Below, piece by piece: positions 1-5,460 of a stretch of 5,460 nucleotides of DNA. The notes under the pieces were generated by a model. That model was not told where the DNA came from. It did not search any database and saw only the letters and a list, made by a program, of their open reading frames with translations. The DNA comes from Oscillospiraceae bacterium (GTDB lineage: Bacteria; Bacillota; Clostridia; Oscillospirales; Ruminococcaceae): the NCBI GenBank assembly GCA_017848155.1, contig JAGAKC010000089.1:1-5460 (forward strand). The letters run 5' to 3'. The number at the start of each line of letters is the position of its first letter. Position 1 is the stretch's first letter. The position numbers and the translations under genes were made by a program.

Positions 1-1
1 C

Positions 2-949
2 TCTCCCGAGCAGCTTATTATCTACAGGTTTATTTCGGGTGTTGGCTTTGCGGGAATAAAGTATTCTCTCAACAGCATCGTATCGCTCGGTTCGATATCC
101 GAGGAAAGCACCACATCAAACCTTGCGGCGCTCAATTCAGGTCTGCTGGGTGGTATTACCTGCGGCGGTACTCTCGGTGCGGTCATTGCAGGTTCTATCA
201 GCGTTCAGATGTCCTATGCGATCGCAGGGATCTTTATCGCTGCATTTGTTGTTATTGTTGTGCTCCTGTCGCCGTGGAAGCTTTTCAATGAAAATGCTGA
301 AAAAGAGACCAGCGGAAAGCAAGGCAAGAAAACGAACATATTCCAGTTCGTATTTAATCCTGCGATATTAAGATATATGCTTCTCGTAGCTATACCGATG
401 AACTTCGGCCTTATGTTCGTCGTTGCGTTCTTCCCGAGCTTCGTAAGCTCTCTTGGACTTCCCGAGGTCACCACGTCTTATGGTTATCTTATCAACGGAC
501 TTGTCGGAATATATCTCGGTCCTGTTATCCTCAAGGCTCTTTCGGGAAAGATCGGACGTACAGCCTGTGTCGTTGTATCGCTTCTGCTTGCGGCGGTATC
601 TGTATTCATACTCAATATCGACATTCCCATCGTTATTGTACTGCTCAGTGTAGCGATACTTGGTCTGTTTGACGGCTTCGGTACACCTGCGACCAGCGAC
701 TATTATGTAAACATGAGCAAGGTAAAGGAGCTTGGTATAAGTCAGGGTCTGTCCATTCTCAGCGTAGTGGGAAGCGTTATCCAGACATTCAGTCCTGTAC
801 TGTATTCTGTAATACTTACGGCAGGTACTCCGGGCATCAATATCCTTGCTATAGCCTTTGCGTGCTGTGCTGTCCTGTTTATCCTTACATTAAAGCTGGA
901 CGGTCATAAGAAAGGCACAGTAAAGAAAAAAGCTAAGGTCAGAAATTGA
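2..949 (+). CDS. MFS transporter, C-terminal part (5' end outside window)
   Basis: The frame is open from the first complete codon at 2 to TGA at 947-949, giving 315 residues with no start in view. An internal ATG at 209 falls inside a membrane segment and is not the start. About nine hydrophobic helices can be read. The first carries R-F-I-S-G-V-G-F-A-G, like the Arg/Gly pattern of MFS helix 4. Next is a Gly-rich helix (GLLGGITCGGTLG), as in helix 5, and a helix ending LLSPW. A polar, Lys-rich cytoplasmic loop (about residues 98-114) matches the central MFS loop, and six more helices follow. The basic tail (KKGTVKKKAKVRN) fits a cytoplasmic C-terminus. The fragment therefore looks like helices 4-12 of a 12-helix inner-membrane carrier. 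The substrate cannot be told. It converges on the DUF4157 gene and shares a terminator region with it. Confidence 0.85.
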   Translation, partial: SPEQLIIYRFISGVGFAGIKYSLNSIVSLGSISEESTTSNLAALNSGLLGGITCGGTLGAVIAGSISVQMSYAIAGIFIAAFVVIVVLLSPWKLFNENAEKETSGKQGKKTNIFQFVFNPAILRYMLLVAIPMNFGLMFVVAFFPSFVSSLGLPEVTTSYGYLINGLVGIYLGPVILKALSGKIGRTACVVVSLLLAAVSVFILNIDIPIVIVLLSVAILGLFDGFGTPATSDYYVNMSKVKELGISQGLSILSVVGSVIQTFSPVLYSVILTAGTPGINILAIAFACCAVLFILTLKLDGHKKGTVKKKAKVRN

Positions 950-976
950 CCGACGTTAATAACGCATAGATAACAA

Positions 977-1003
977 ACGGCATCGCTTTGTAAGCGATGC
1001 CGT
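977..1003. other. 11-bp inverted repeat after the transporter gene
   Basis: A perfect stem, ACGGCATCGCT at 977-987 pairing with AGCGATGCCGT at 993-1003, encloses a 5-base loop. It starts 27 bases after the transporter stop. The T-tract is poor in both directions (TATCTGTT on +, a short GTTTGTTA on -). It may be a weak terminator or an mRNA 3'-end stabiliser for the transporter; the stronger terminator lies just beyond it. Confidence 0.6.
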
Positions 1004-1026
1004 ATCTGTTCAGTAAAAAAGCCAAC

Positions 1027-1057
1027 AAAAAAGTCCGGTATCCACCGGACTCTTTTT
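1027..1057. terminator. Bidirectional intrinsic terminator between convergent genes
   Basis: AGTCCGGT (1032-1039) pairs with ACCGGACT (1044-1051) around a 4-base loop. On the + strand the stem is followed by TCTTTTT. On the - strand it is followed by TTTTTT, from the A-run at 1027-1032. The element can thus end both the transporter transcript and the DUF4157 operon transcript, whose stop codon is 40 bases away. The layout is typical of convergent genes. Confidence 0.88.
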
Positions 1058-1091
1058 ACGTATCGGGTAGCTTGTACAGTGAGGTAGATCT

Positions 1092-2729
1092 TTACTGATA
1101 GAAAGAGCTCGTATTGCCTGACATCTTCTTAAGCCGTACGCTGGCCTTGCCGATACTCAATCCAATGGGTGAAGCGACCTTCATGAAATCCTCATATTCC
1201 TGATCGCTGATGCCGTATTCCTTATATTTGCCCTTCTTGAGCATATCGGATACAGGCATTACATCCTGTCCTTTTGTGATCTGTGATACAGCATTGCTAA
1301 GGAAGTCATTGTCTGACGTTCCTTCACCGATCTTTTCAGGGTCGACATCATAATAAGCCTGATTCATGATCTCTTTAATGTACGGCAGCTTCCTCTGCGG
1401 ATCATCGCTTAACATAGCGTCAAAAGCAGCGTCATCAGTATTCTGATCGCCTGTCAATATACGCTGCAGCAGACGAAGCTCATAGGTATGTTTGTCTGAG
1501 GCTGACCAGTCATAATTATCACCCAGACCGTGATTATCCTGATATCTTTTTTGTGCGGCGTGATAATGCTTTGACTTTTCCTGCTTGTGCTGTGCGATAG
1601 CGTTCAGTGCATCTTCGGCTCGGCCCTGCGTGGTGGAATTTCTAAGTTGCATTGCCGCTTGTTCTGCTTGATCCTGATCGCTATTTCTGCCAACATAATC
1701 AAAAAATCTGTCTTCCTTGGCACGCAGCGCTTGCTTTTCCTCTTCGCTGTTAACACCCCAGCCCATGTTCAGAAACTTACTTGCATCTTCACCCTTAAGC
1801 TGGTGTCGAACTCCCAGTTCTCCGAATTTACTGAAATTTAAGCCCATCTTTCTGTCATCATAATTACTGCGCAAGCGATTGGACCTGTTGTAATTCTGCA
1901 ATACGGTCTGCGCCCGGATCTCCTCTTCTGAAAAACCGTTTTGTCTCATAAATTCTGCCATCTCGGCATTCTCGGCTTCAGATCTGGCTATTGCCTGCTC
2001 GGCGAAATTGAAGTTTTCTCTCGTTTTCAAACCGTAGCCATAATATCTTCTCATCTCTTTTATATCTTTTTCGGAAGTACCCATGCCTCTCTGCTTAGCA
2101 ATCTCTGCGTCGATCGTTTCGTCGTGCATGGAGTCGACCTCGTCAAGCTGACGAGCAGCAGGTGCTGCGGGAGCCGTGACAGCCTCCTCTTTGCTTTTGC
2201 CGAAATGCTTTTTGAAGAACTTCTTTATTCCACCAAACAGACCCTGAATAGGCGCAGCCTCAGCGTTCATGGTCGGAAGTGCCTGAAGTGCTCCGCCTGA
2301 ATATCCCATACCGCTGTCTGCCTGATTTTCAAGATGCTCGCTGGCGTTTACATTAAGACCTTCGACATCTGCTTTTACGCCGCCTCTGGCCTGCTGTGCA
2401 ACGTGGGTAAGCTCATGCTCTATAAGATGCTGGCCAACTTCTGTATCAGGGCGGAACTGACCGGGTGCAAAGTGTACCACGTTACCTTTTGCAAACGCTT
2501 TAGCGTCCATGGCAGCGGCATCTGATGATTCACGAAGCTCTACATTATCCATTCTGAAGCCTGTATTCTTTTCTATTCTGGATTTAAGAGAAGCTTCAAG
2601 ATCCAGACGTCTGCCCGAGTGGATATCCACATTCTGCATCGCATTGAATTTCTGCTCTGCATCCTGCGGGACCTCGCTTCTGGTGCGAGGCGCTGCGTTC
2701 CGTCGCTTAGTATCATAACATAATGCCAT
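1092..2729 (-). CDS. DUF4157 (eCIS core) domain protein, putative zinc metalloprotease
   Basis: This 545-residue protein starts at ATG 2727-2729, nine bases after AAAGGAG, and ends with TAA at 1092-1094. Residues about 36-140 form a DUF4157 domain: IHSGRRLDLEASL at its start, the VVHFAPGQF strand region, then H105-E-L-T-H109 followed by VAQQ, and ENQAD (134-138), where the family usually has an E..AD motif. HExxH is the zinc-binding catalytic signature of metalloproteases. E134 is a candidate third ligand (inference). After a Gly-rich stretch comes A-P-I-Q (159-162), a short basic amphipathic segment (GIKKFFKKHFGKSK), an Ala/Pro linker, and about 350 charged, probably helical residues that I do not recognise. 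No signal peptide or membrane helix is seen. In known members DUF4157 is associated with eCIS-linked and toxin-like proteins. The unrecognised C-terminus could be the functional payload. It is the second gene of a two-gene operon. Domain call strong; role as effector or protease is inference. Confidence 0.88.
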   Translation of the reverse strand: MALCYDTKRRNAAPRTRSEVPQDAEQKFNAMQNVDIHSGRRLDLEASLKSRIEKNTGFRMDNVELRESSDAAAMDAKAFAKGNVVHFAPGQFRPDTEVGQHLIEHELTHVAQQARGGVKADVEGLNVNASEHLENQADSGMGYSGGALQALPTMNAEAAPIQGLFGGIKKFFKKHFGKSKEEAVTAPAAPAARQLDEVDSMHDETIDAEIAKQRGMGTSEKDIKEMRRYYGYGLKTRENFNFAEQAIARSEAENAEMAEFMRQNGFSEEEIRAQTVLQNYNRSNRLRSNYDDRKMGLNFSKFGELGVRHQLKGEDASKFLNMGWGVNSEEEKQALRAKEDRFFDYVGRNSDQDQAEQAAMQLRNSTTQGRAEDALNAIAQHKQEKSKHYHAAQKRYQDNHGLGDNYDWSASDKHTYELRLLQRILTGDQNTDDAAFDAMLSDDPQRKLPYIKEIMNQAYYDVDPEKIGEGTSDNDFLSNAVSQITKGQDVMPVSDMLKKGKYKEYGISDQEYEDFMKVASPIGLSIGKASVRLKKMSGNTSSFYQ

Positions 2730-2738
2730 AATAACGAA

Positions 2739-2745
2739 CTCCTTT
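2739..2745 (-). promoter_or_regulatory. Ribosome binding site of the DUF4157 gene
   Basis: AAAGGAG on the minus strand lies 9 bases before the ATG at 2729 and wholly within the 21-base gap after the upstream TGA (2751-2753). It fixes the start codon. With no room for a promoter or terminator in the gap, it supports co-transcription with the chaperone-like gene. Confidence 0.8.
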
Positions 2746-2750
2746 CAGTA

Positions 2751-3182
2751 TCATATTTCAGTCAGCAACGACATATCCTTGTCGATAGCTGTCAGAACAT
2801 CATTCACAGCAAGTGCGACCATTACCTCATAGCTGTCAGGTGTAGTGCTTACGGTATGACGGTGTATCACAAGATCATCTTCAGGCATCAGTACATATGC
2901 ACCGCACATCGTAGCAATGTTTATTTCGTTCAGGGCTTTGACGATATCCGTATGGCTTTTCGGATCAGTACATCCGGAAATGATAGTGTGGATCTGAAAT
3001 ATAATGTAATCATCATCTATGTGTATAGGGGTGATATTCATTTGCACTGATCTGTCTTTTTGTTCGCCCAATGCATCGGGATGTATTGTAACAGTAGGAG
3101 TATCACATTTTAAACGGAATGCTTCGATATCATTTTCCGCAAAGATATCGATAAGGTTTGTGACGATCTGTTCGTGATCCAT
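2751..3182 (-). CDS. YbjN / type III secretion chaperone-fold-like protein
   Basis: This 143-residue acidic protein starts at ATG 3180-3182 behind a very strong Shine-Dalgarno sequence. It has no signal peptide or membrane helix, so it is probably cytoplasmic. The pattern resembles YbjN-like and CesT/Tir-chaperone-like domains. An N-terminal helix with an acidic stretch (IVTNLIDIFAEND) is followed by strands (FRLK, VTIHP, VQMNITPIHID, YIIFQIHTII). Then come a helix ending KALNEINIATMCG, a strand pair (AYVLMPEDDLVIHRHTV), and a long C-terminal helix (SYEVMVALAVNDVLTAIDKDM). The 'LN..N....G......D..V..R' run and the closing helix are the most typical parts. Such proteins bind partner proteins rather than catalyse. 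Encoded 21 bases upstream of the DUF4157 gene and co-transcribed with it, it is a natural candidate to bind or hold that protein before delivery. The assignment rests on pattern recognition; sequence identity across this fold is usually low. Confidence 0.6.
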   Translation of the reverse strand: MDHEQIVTNLIDIFAENDIEAFRLKCDTPTVTIHPDALGEQKDRSVQMNITPIHIDDDYIIFQIHTIISGCTDPKSHTDIVKALNEINIATMCGAYVLMPEDDLVIHRHTVSTTPDSYEVMVALAVNDVLTAIDKDMSLLTEI

Positions 3183-3187
3183 AAGGC

Positions 3188-3196
3188 TCCTCCTTT
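3188..3196 (-). promoter_or_regulatory. Very strong ribosome binding site of the chaperone-like gene
   Basis: The minus strand reads AAAGGAGGA, containing full AGGAGG, with 6 bases between AGGAGG and the ATG at 3182. It decides the start and implies high translation, as expected for a protein needed in excess of its partner. Confidence 0.85.
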
Positions 3197-3252
3197 ACTG
3201 CGAAAAAACTGAAAACACTTAAAAGGATCGAAAATATCTTACCATCGGACTG

Positions 3253-3296
3253 TATACGAGGTTTGATATATACTGATATTATACATCTGTTTGATA
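3253..3296. repeat. Direct-repeat pair overlapping the promoter, candidate operator
   Basis: Two copies of TATAC-(3 or 4 bases)-GTTTGATA lie in the same orientation on the + strand, at 3253-3268 and 3280-3296. The GTTTGATA cores start 28 bases apart. One copy sits across the -10 box and the -10/-35 spacer. The other covers roughly +4 to +19 of the transcript. This placement is where a repressor would block initiation. No regulator gene is in view, so operator function is inference. Confidence 0.45.
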
Positions 3297-3306
3297 GATA
3301 TGTCAA
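3278..3306 (-). promoter_or_regulatory. Consensus sigma-A promoter of the chaperone-DUF4157 operon
   Basis: On the minus strand TTGACA (3306-3301) and TATAAT (3283-3278) are both perfect matches to the housekeeping consensus, at the ideal 17-base spacing. A T6 run lies directly upstream of the -35 box and an A8 run about 25 bases further up (3331-3338), which could act as an UP-like element. Transcription should begin near 3271, giving a leader of about 89 bases before the ATG at 3182. No convincing riboswitch or attenuator is seen in the leader. Confidence 0.87.
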
Positions 3307-3355
3307 GAAAAAATGAGCGTTGCGATACGGTTTTTTTTATTATGTCCTATGTTCA

Positions 3356-3384
3356 ATGCCATCAGGTGAGCATGCTGATGGTAT
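3356..3384. other. Imperfect inverted repeat between terminator and promoter
   Basis: ATGCCATCAG (3356-3365) pairs with CTGATGGTAT (3375-3384) with one G-T pair, around a 9-base loop that contains part of the palindrome AGCATGCT. It has no T-tract, so it is not a terminator itself. It lies about 50-80 bases upstream of the -35 box, and could be a protein-binding site or part of a processed 3' end of the upstream transcript. Confidence 0.4.
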
Positions 3385-3390
3385 CTCCTG

Positions 3391-3427
3391 AAAAACAGCA
3401 ACGGCACCGTGAAAAACGGTGCCGTTG
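3391..3427 (-). terminator. Intrinsic terminator of the large helical-repeat gene
   Basis: CAACGGCACCGT (3399-3410) pairs with ACGGTGCCGTTG (3416-3427) in a perfect 12-bp stem with a 5-base loop. On the minus strand the stem is followed by CTGTTTTT. The hairpin begins 7 bases after the TAA of the upstream gene. It separates that gene from the chaperone-DUF4157 operon, which has its own promoter. Confidence 0.87.
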
Positions 3428-3434
3428 TTGGATA

Positions 3435-5460
3435 TTATTCAGTCAGTGCAGCAATGTCGTTCTCATCCCACTGAAGTGAAGATAAGCATACAGGCTTCGA
3501 ATTATCCTTCGGATATACGATATCTGCGCTCTTTTTCTTCACAGCGGAAAGATTCTTGGGTGTAGCCACATTCGGAAGAGATTTCATTGTTGCCTTGCCG
3601 TTTATCGGAGGTGCGGTATACTCCTCATCGGCAAGCTCCACACCCGGTTCGAGCAGTGCAGGGTGGATAACGGTATTTCTTACGGTGATGGTATCCCAAA
3701 GCTTCTTGTTTTTGATAGAGAACACTGCATGCATAACGAACGTGTTAAGGAATCCCTTTTTCTTGTTTTTGGAGTATTTTCTTGCAATGGAGATATTCTC
3801 TGCGTTGAATTGTCCGAGTGCGTCGATAAATTCCTGTTTAGCTTCTGTTCGGCCGTTTGAGCTTATGTACTCGATAGTCCTCTGGATAGCGGCAGCATCG
3901 TTCACATTGGTGCTCTTGATAACATCTCTGAAGTGCCTGCCGTCCTCCTCAGCCCATATAACGTTGAGCCTGTCTGTAATGAAGCCGAGGTATTTTTCTC
4001 TTGTTGCCTCATTTATGTCTGCTTCCCTGATCCTGTTTTCAAGCTCACGCACTGTATTTTCATCTGATGTAAGCAGTGCGGCACAAAGCATCAGCATCTC
4101 ACCGTCATCACGATTTACTATATGCTTGTCCAGAAATTCTGTATAGTATGCTGTAGTTTCCTCTGCATAGCCCTTGTTGTTGATCTCATCCCGAAGTGCA
4201 ATAAGCGCTGTTTTATCTGCCATCTGTGCGGTAGTACAGAGTGCGTACAGCTCACTGTTTTCAAGGTTTGCGATATGGTTACCCAGTGCGTTTATATACG
4301 GCATTTTGATCTGAGGATAATCATCTGATTCAGATATTTCAATACTAAGCTTAACGGCAGAATCATGATCCATCAGGGCAATGCCTGCACATTTATCTGC
4401 AAGGACCTTGTCCTGCGCCTTTGCTTTTTCACATTCTTCTCTGGTGTCATACATGTGACCTCTGTAGCGATGAGCGGCATCGTCAAATTCCTTGATCAGC
4501 TTATTAAGTACACCAAGAGTAAGCGAGCGGCTTGCGGAGAGGTACTTCATCTTCTCGATAACAAGCTCTTTTGTCGCAAGTGCGTCCTCCTCGCTTGTGA
4601 TATCTCCCTCGATAATATCCGAAACGATGTCCTCCTTCATTGCATCAGTGTCGTGATACAGGTACTGAGCTATGGTCGTTATCTCACCGTTTTCATCGCC
4701 GTATTCTTTGTATGCATACATGAAGATATCAGTGTTATACGGATCGTTTGAGAGTGCTTCAATAATGAGCTCTTTTCTTTTTTCCTCAGGGATATGTCCG
4801 TCCATCAGGTTGTTGGCGAGGTTTTCTGCGTGGTTAGATTCTTCCTCGCTTACGGGGTCGAAGCTTCCCTTACCGTTCTTTTCGACCTCGTCCATATACT
4901 CATCGATACAGCTGTAGATGTCATTTTCTACTGAGTCATAAAGAGTTTTTATTGTTTTCGGATCCTTAAAAAGCTCGGATTTTTTCATATTTGCATTGAT
5001 GGCAGAGATTCCTGCACCGATGAGGTTGAATGCTCCGCTGACAGCGCCTATCGTGAGATCTGCAGCGCCTGCGACCAGTGTATCAGTCATGGGATTACCA
5101 AGACACACGTCATGCCCGTGTACTCTTGGCCTGTTTGCATGATTTTCTGCACGCATTTCATTCTTTTCTTCCAGTTCATACTCGATATTGTCGTTTTTGA
5201 TCTTCATGGCAAGCAGCCAGTTCTTGAAGCAATGCTGTGAAAGATACTGAGAATATATGGTGTTCTTGTCAAGACTATATATACCCTTTTGCGAGAGCAT
5301 ACCTGCGACCTCGCCTGATGCTTCGAGATACAGTTTTGCTGCGATGCCTTCTGATTTTTCAATGAGATCGCTAAGCGAGCTGCAGTTGCTGTTGAACACC
5401 TCGATGAATTTGTCAGCGACCTTTACTGACAGCGAGTCAAACTGATGATGAGCTTCGTTA
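3435..5460 (-). CDS. Large helical-repeat protein of unknown function (5' end outside window)
   Basis: The frame runs from the right edge to TAA at 3435-3437, with 674 residues visible. A GTG at 5397-5399 could be read as a start, but the frame stays open upstream for 20 more codons (NEAHHQFDSLSVKVADKFIE) to the edge. No Shine-Dalgarno precedes the GTG, so the gene almost certainly starts beyond 5460. Counting the GTG as residue 1: 1-90 are helical and charged; 92-99 hold RVHGHDVC; 105-136 are hydrophobic and Gly-rich (G111, G118, G122, G128, G130), like a glycine-zipper membrane segment. Residues 141-250 include LYDSVENDIY, IPEEKRKELIIEALSNDPYN and YKEYGDENGE. I associate this pattern with uncharacterised Firmicutes helical proteins but cannot name the family. 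Four degenerate repeats span about 336-535. A basic segment (541-566) and a low-complexity, Pro/Lys-containing tail follow. No catalytic motif is seen. Function unknown. Confidence 0.8.
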   Translation of the reverse strand, partial: NEAHHQFDSLSVKVADKFIEVFNSNCSSLSDLIEKSEGIAAKLYLEASGEVAGMLSQKGIYSLDKNTIYSQYLSQHCFKNWLLAMKIKNDNIEYELEEKNEMRAENHANRPRVHGHDVCLGNPMTDTLVAGAADLTIGAVSGAFNLIGAGISAINANMKKSELFKDPKTIKTLYDSVENDIYSCIDEYMDEVEKNGKGSFDPVSEEESNHAENLANNLMDGHIPEEKRKELIIEALSNDPYNTDIFMYAYKEYGDENGEITTIAQYLYHDTDAMKEDIVSDIIEGDITSEEDALATKELVIEKMKYLSASRSLTLGVLNKLIKEFDDAAHRYRGHMYDTREECEKAKAQDKVLADKCAGIALMDHDSAVKLSIEISESDDYPQIKMPYINALGNHIANLENSELYALCTTAQMADKTALIALRDEINNKGYAEETTAYYTEFLDKHIVNRDDGEMLMLCAALLTSDENTVRELENRIREADINEATREKYLGFITDRLNVIWAEEDGRHFRDVIKSTNVNDAAAIQRTIEYISSNGRTEAKQEFIDALGQFNAENISIARKYSKNKKKGFLNTFVMHAVFSIKNKKLWDTITVRNTVIHPALLEPGVELADEEYTAPPINGKATMKSLPNVATPKNLSAVKKKSADIVYPKDNSKPVCLSSLQWDENDIAALTE
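3795..4394 (-). repeat. Four degenerate ~50-residue helical repeats within the large protein
   Basis: Counted from the GTG at 5399, the units are about residues 336-384, 385-435, 436-489 and 490-535. Each follows the pattern: short helix with 'AL' or 'C', an Asp-containing turn, a helix (AVKLSIEISES, ALIALRDEINN, TVRELENRIRE, AIQRTIEYISS), a turn with E or T, then a helix with an aromatic residue (PYINALGNHI, YYTEFLDKHI, KYLGFITDRL, EFIDALGQF). This suggests an alpha-solenoid or bundle used for protein contacts. The repeat is at protein level; the DNA copies have diverged. Confidence 0.6.

Noticed and set aside
209..949. Reading the transporter as a complete 246-residue protein from ATG 209
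   Set aside because: The same frame is open back to position 2 and encodes further membrane helices typical of an MFS protein; the ATG lies within a transmembrane stretch and has no ribosome binding site.
3330..3427. CRISPR array, tRNA or small RNA gene in the gap between the large gene and the operon
   Set aside because: The gap holds one terminator, one imperfect palindrome and a promoter; there are no spaced identical repeats, no cloverleaf, and no separate promoter-terminator unit that would support an RNA gene.
3291..3479. 62-residue open frame on the + strand in the intergenic region
   Set aside because: It begins at a TTG inside the promoter of the opposite operon, runs through the terminator hairpin and into the end of the large gene, and has no ribosome binding site.
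3556..4146. 196-residue open frame on the + strand
   Set aside because: It lies fully opposite the large minus-strand gene and its Ser/Phe/Leu-rich, pseudo-membrane composition is what the complement of a helical, Glu/Lys-rich protein yields. No ribosome binding site or family resemblance is seen.
4365..4751. 128-residue open frame on the + strand
   Set aside because: It is antisense to the same large gene, with no recognisable domain and no ribosome binding site; treated as a shadow.
1..5460. Insertion sequence, prophage or eCIS structural genes
   Set aside because: No transposase, integrase, terminal inverted repeats, tail sheath, tube, baseplate or AAA+ ATPase motif can be read in either strand; the eCIS link rests only on the DUF4157 domain.

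Overview
The window looks like a chromosomal segment of a Gram-positive, mid-GC anaerobic Firmicute, plausibly a Ruminococcus-like member of the Clostridia. The grounds are strong AGGAGG-type ribosome binding sites, a perfect sigma-A-type promoter, compact intrinsic terminators and protein families that I associate with this group. The genus is inference; no rRNA or marker gene is present.

Layout. Positions 2-949 (+) hold the C-terminal two-thirds of a major facilitator superfamily (MFS) transporter that begins outside the window. A 142-base gap between convergent genes follows, with one 11-bp hairpin and one clear bidirectional terminator. The rest lies on the minus strand and reads right to left. 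First is a large, mostly helical protein of unknown function, open through the right edge, with a glycine-rich hydrophobic segment and four degenerate repeats of about 50 residues. It ends at a strong terminator (3391-3427). Next is a regulatory gap with a perfect TTGACA-17-TATAAT promoter overlapped by a pair of direct repeats. This promoter drives a two-gene operon: a 143-residue protein resembling the YbjN/type III secretion chaperone fold, then, after 21 bases, a 545-residue protein with a DUF4157 (eCIS core) domain carrying an HELTH zinc-protease motif.

How the genes may work together. DUF4157 is known from proteins associated with extracellular contractile injection systems (eCIS) and from polymorphic-toxin-like proteins. 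A small chaperone-fold protein encoded directly upstream of, and co-transcribed with, a DUF4157 protein recalls the chaperone-effector gene pairs of secretion systems. The large helical-repeat protein has its own transcription end but the same orientation, so it may belong to the same accessory locus. No injection-system structural gene (sheath, tube, baseplate, AAA+ ATPase) is visible here, so a link to an eCIS is inference. The transporter looks unrelated.
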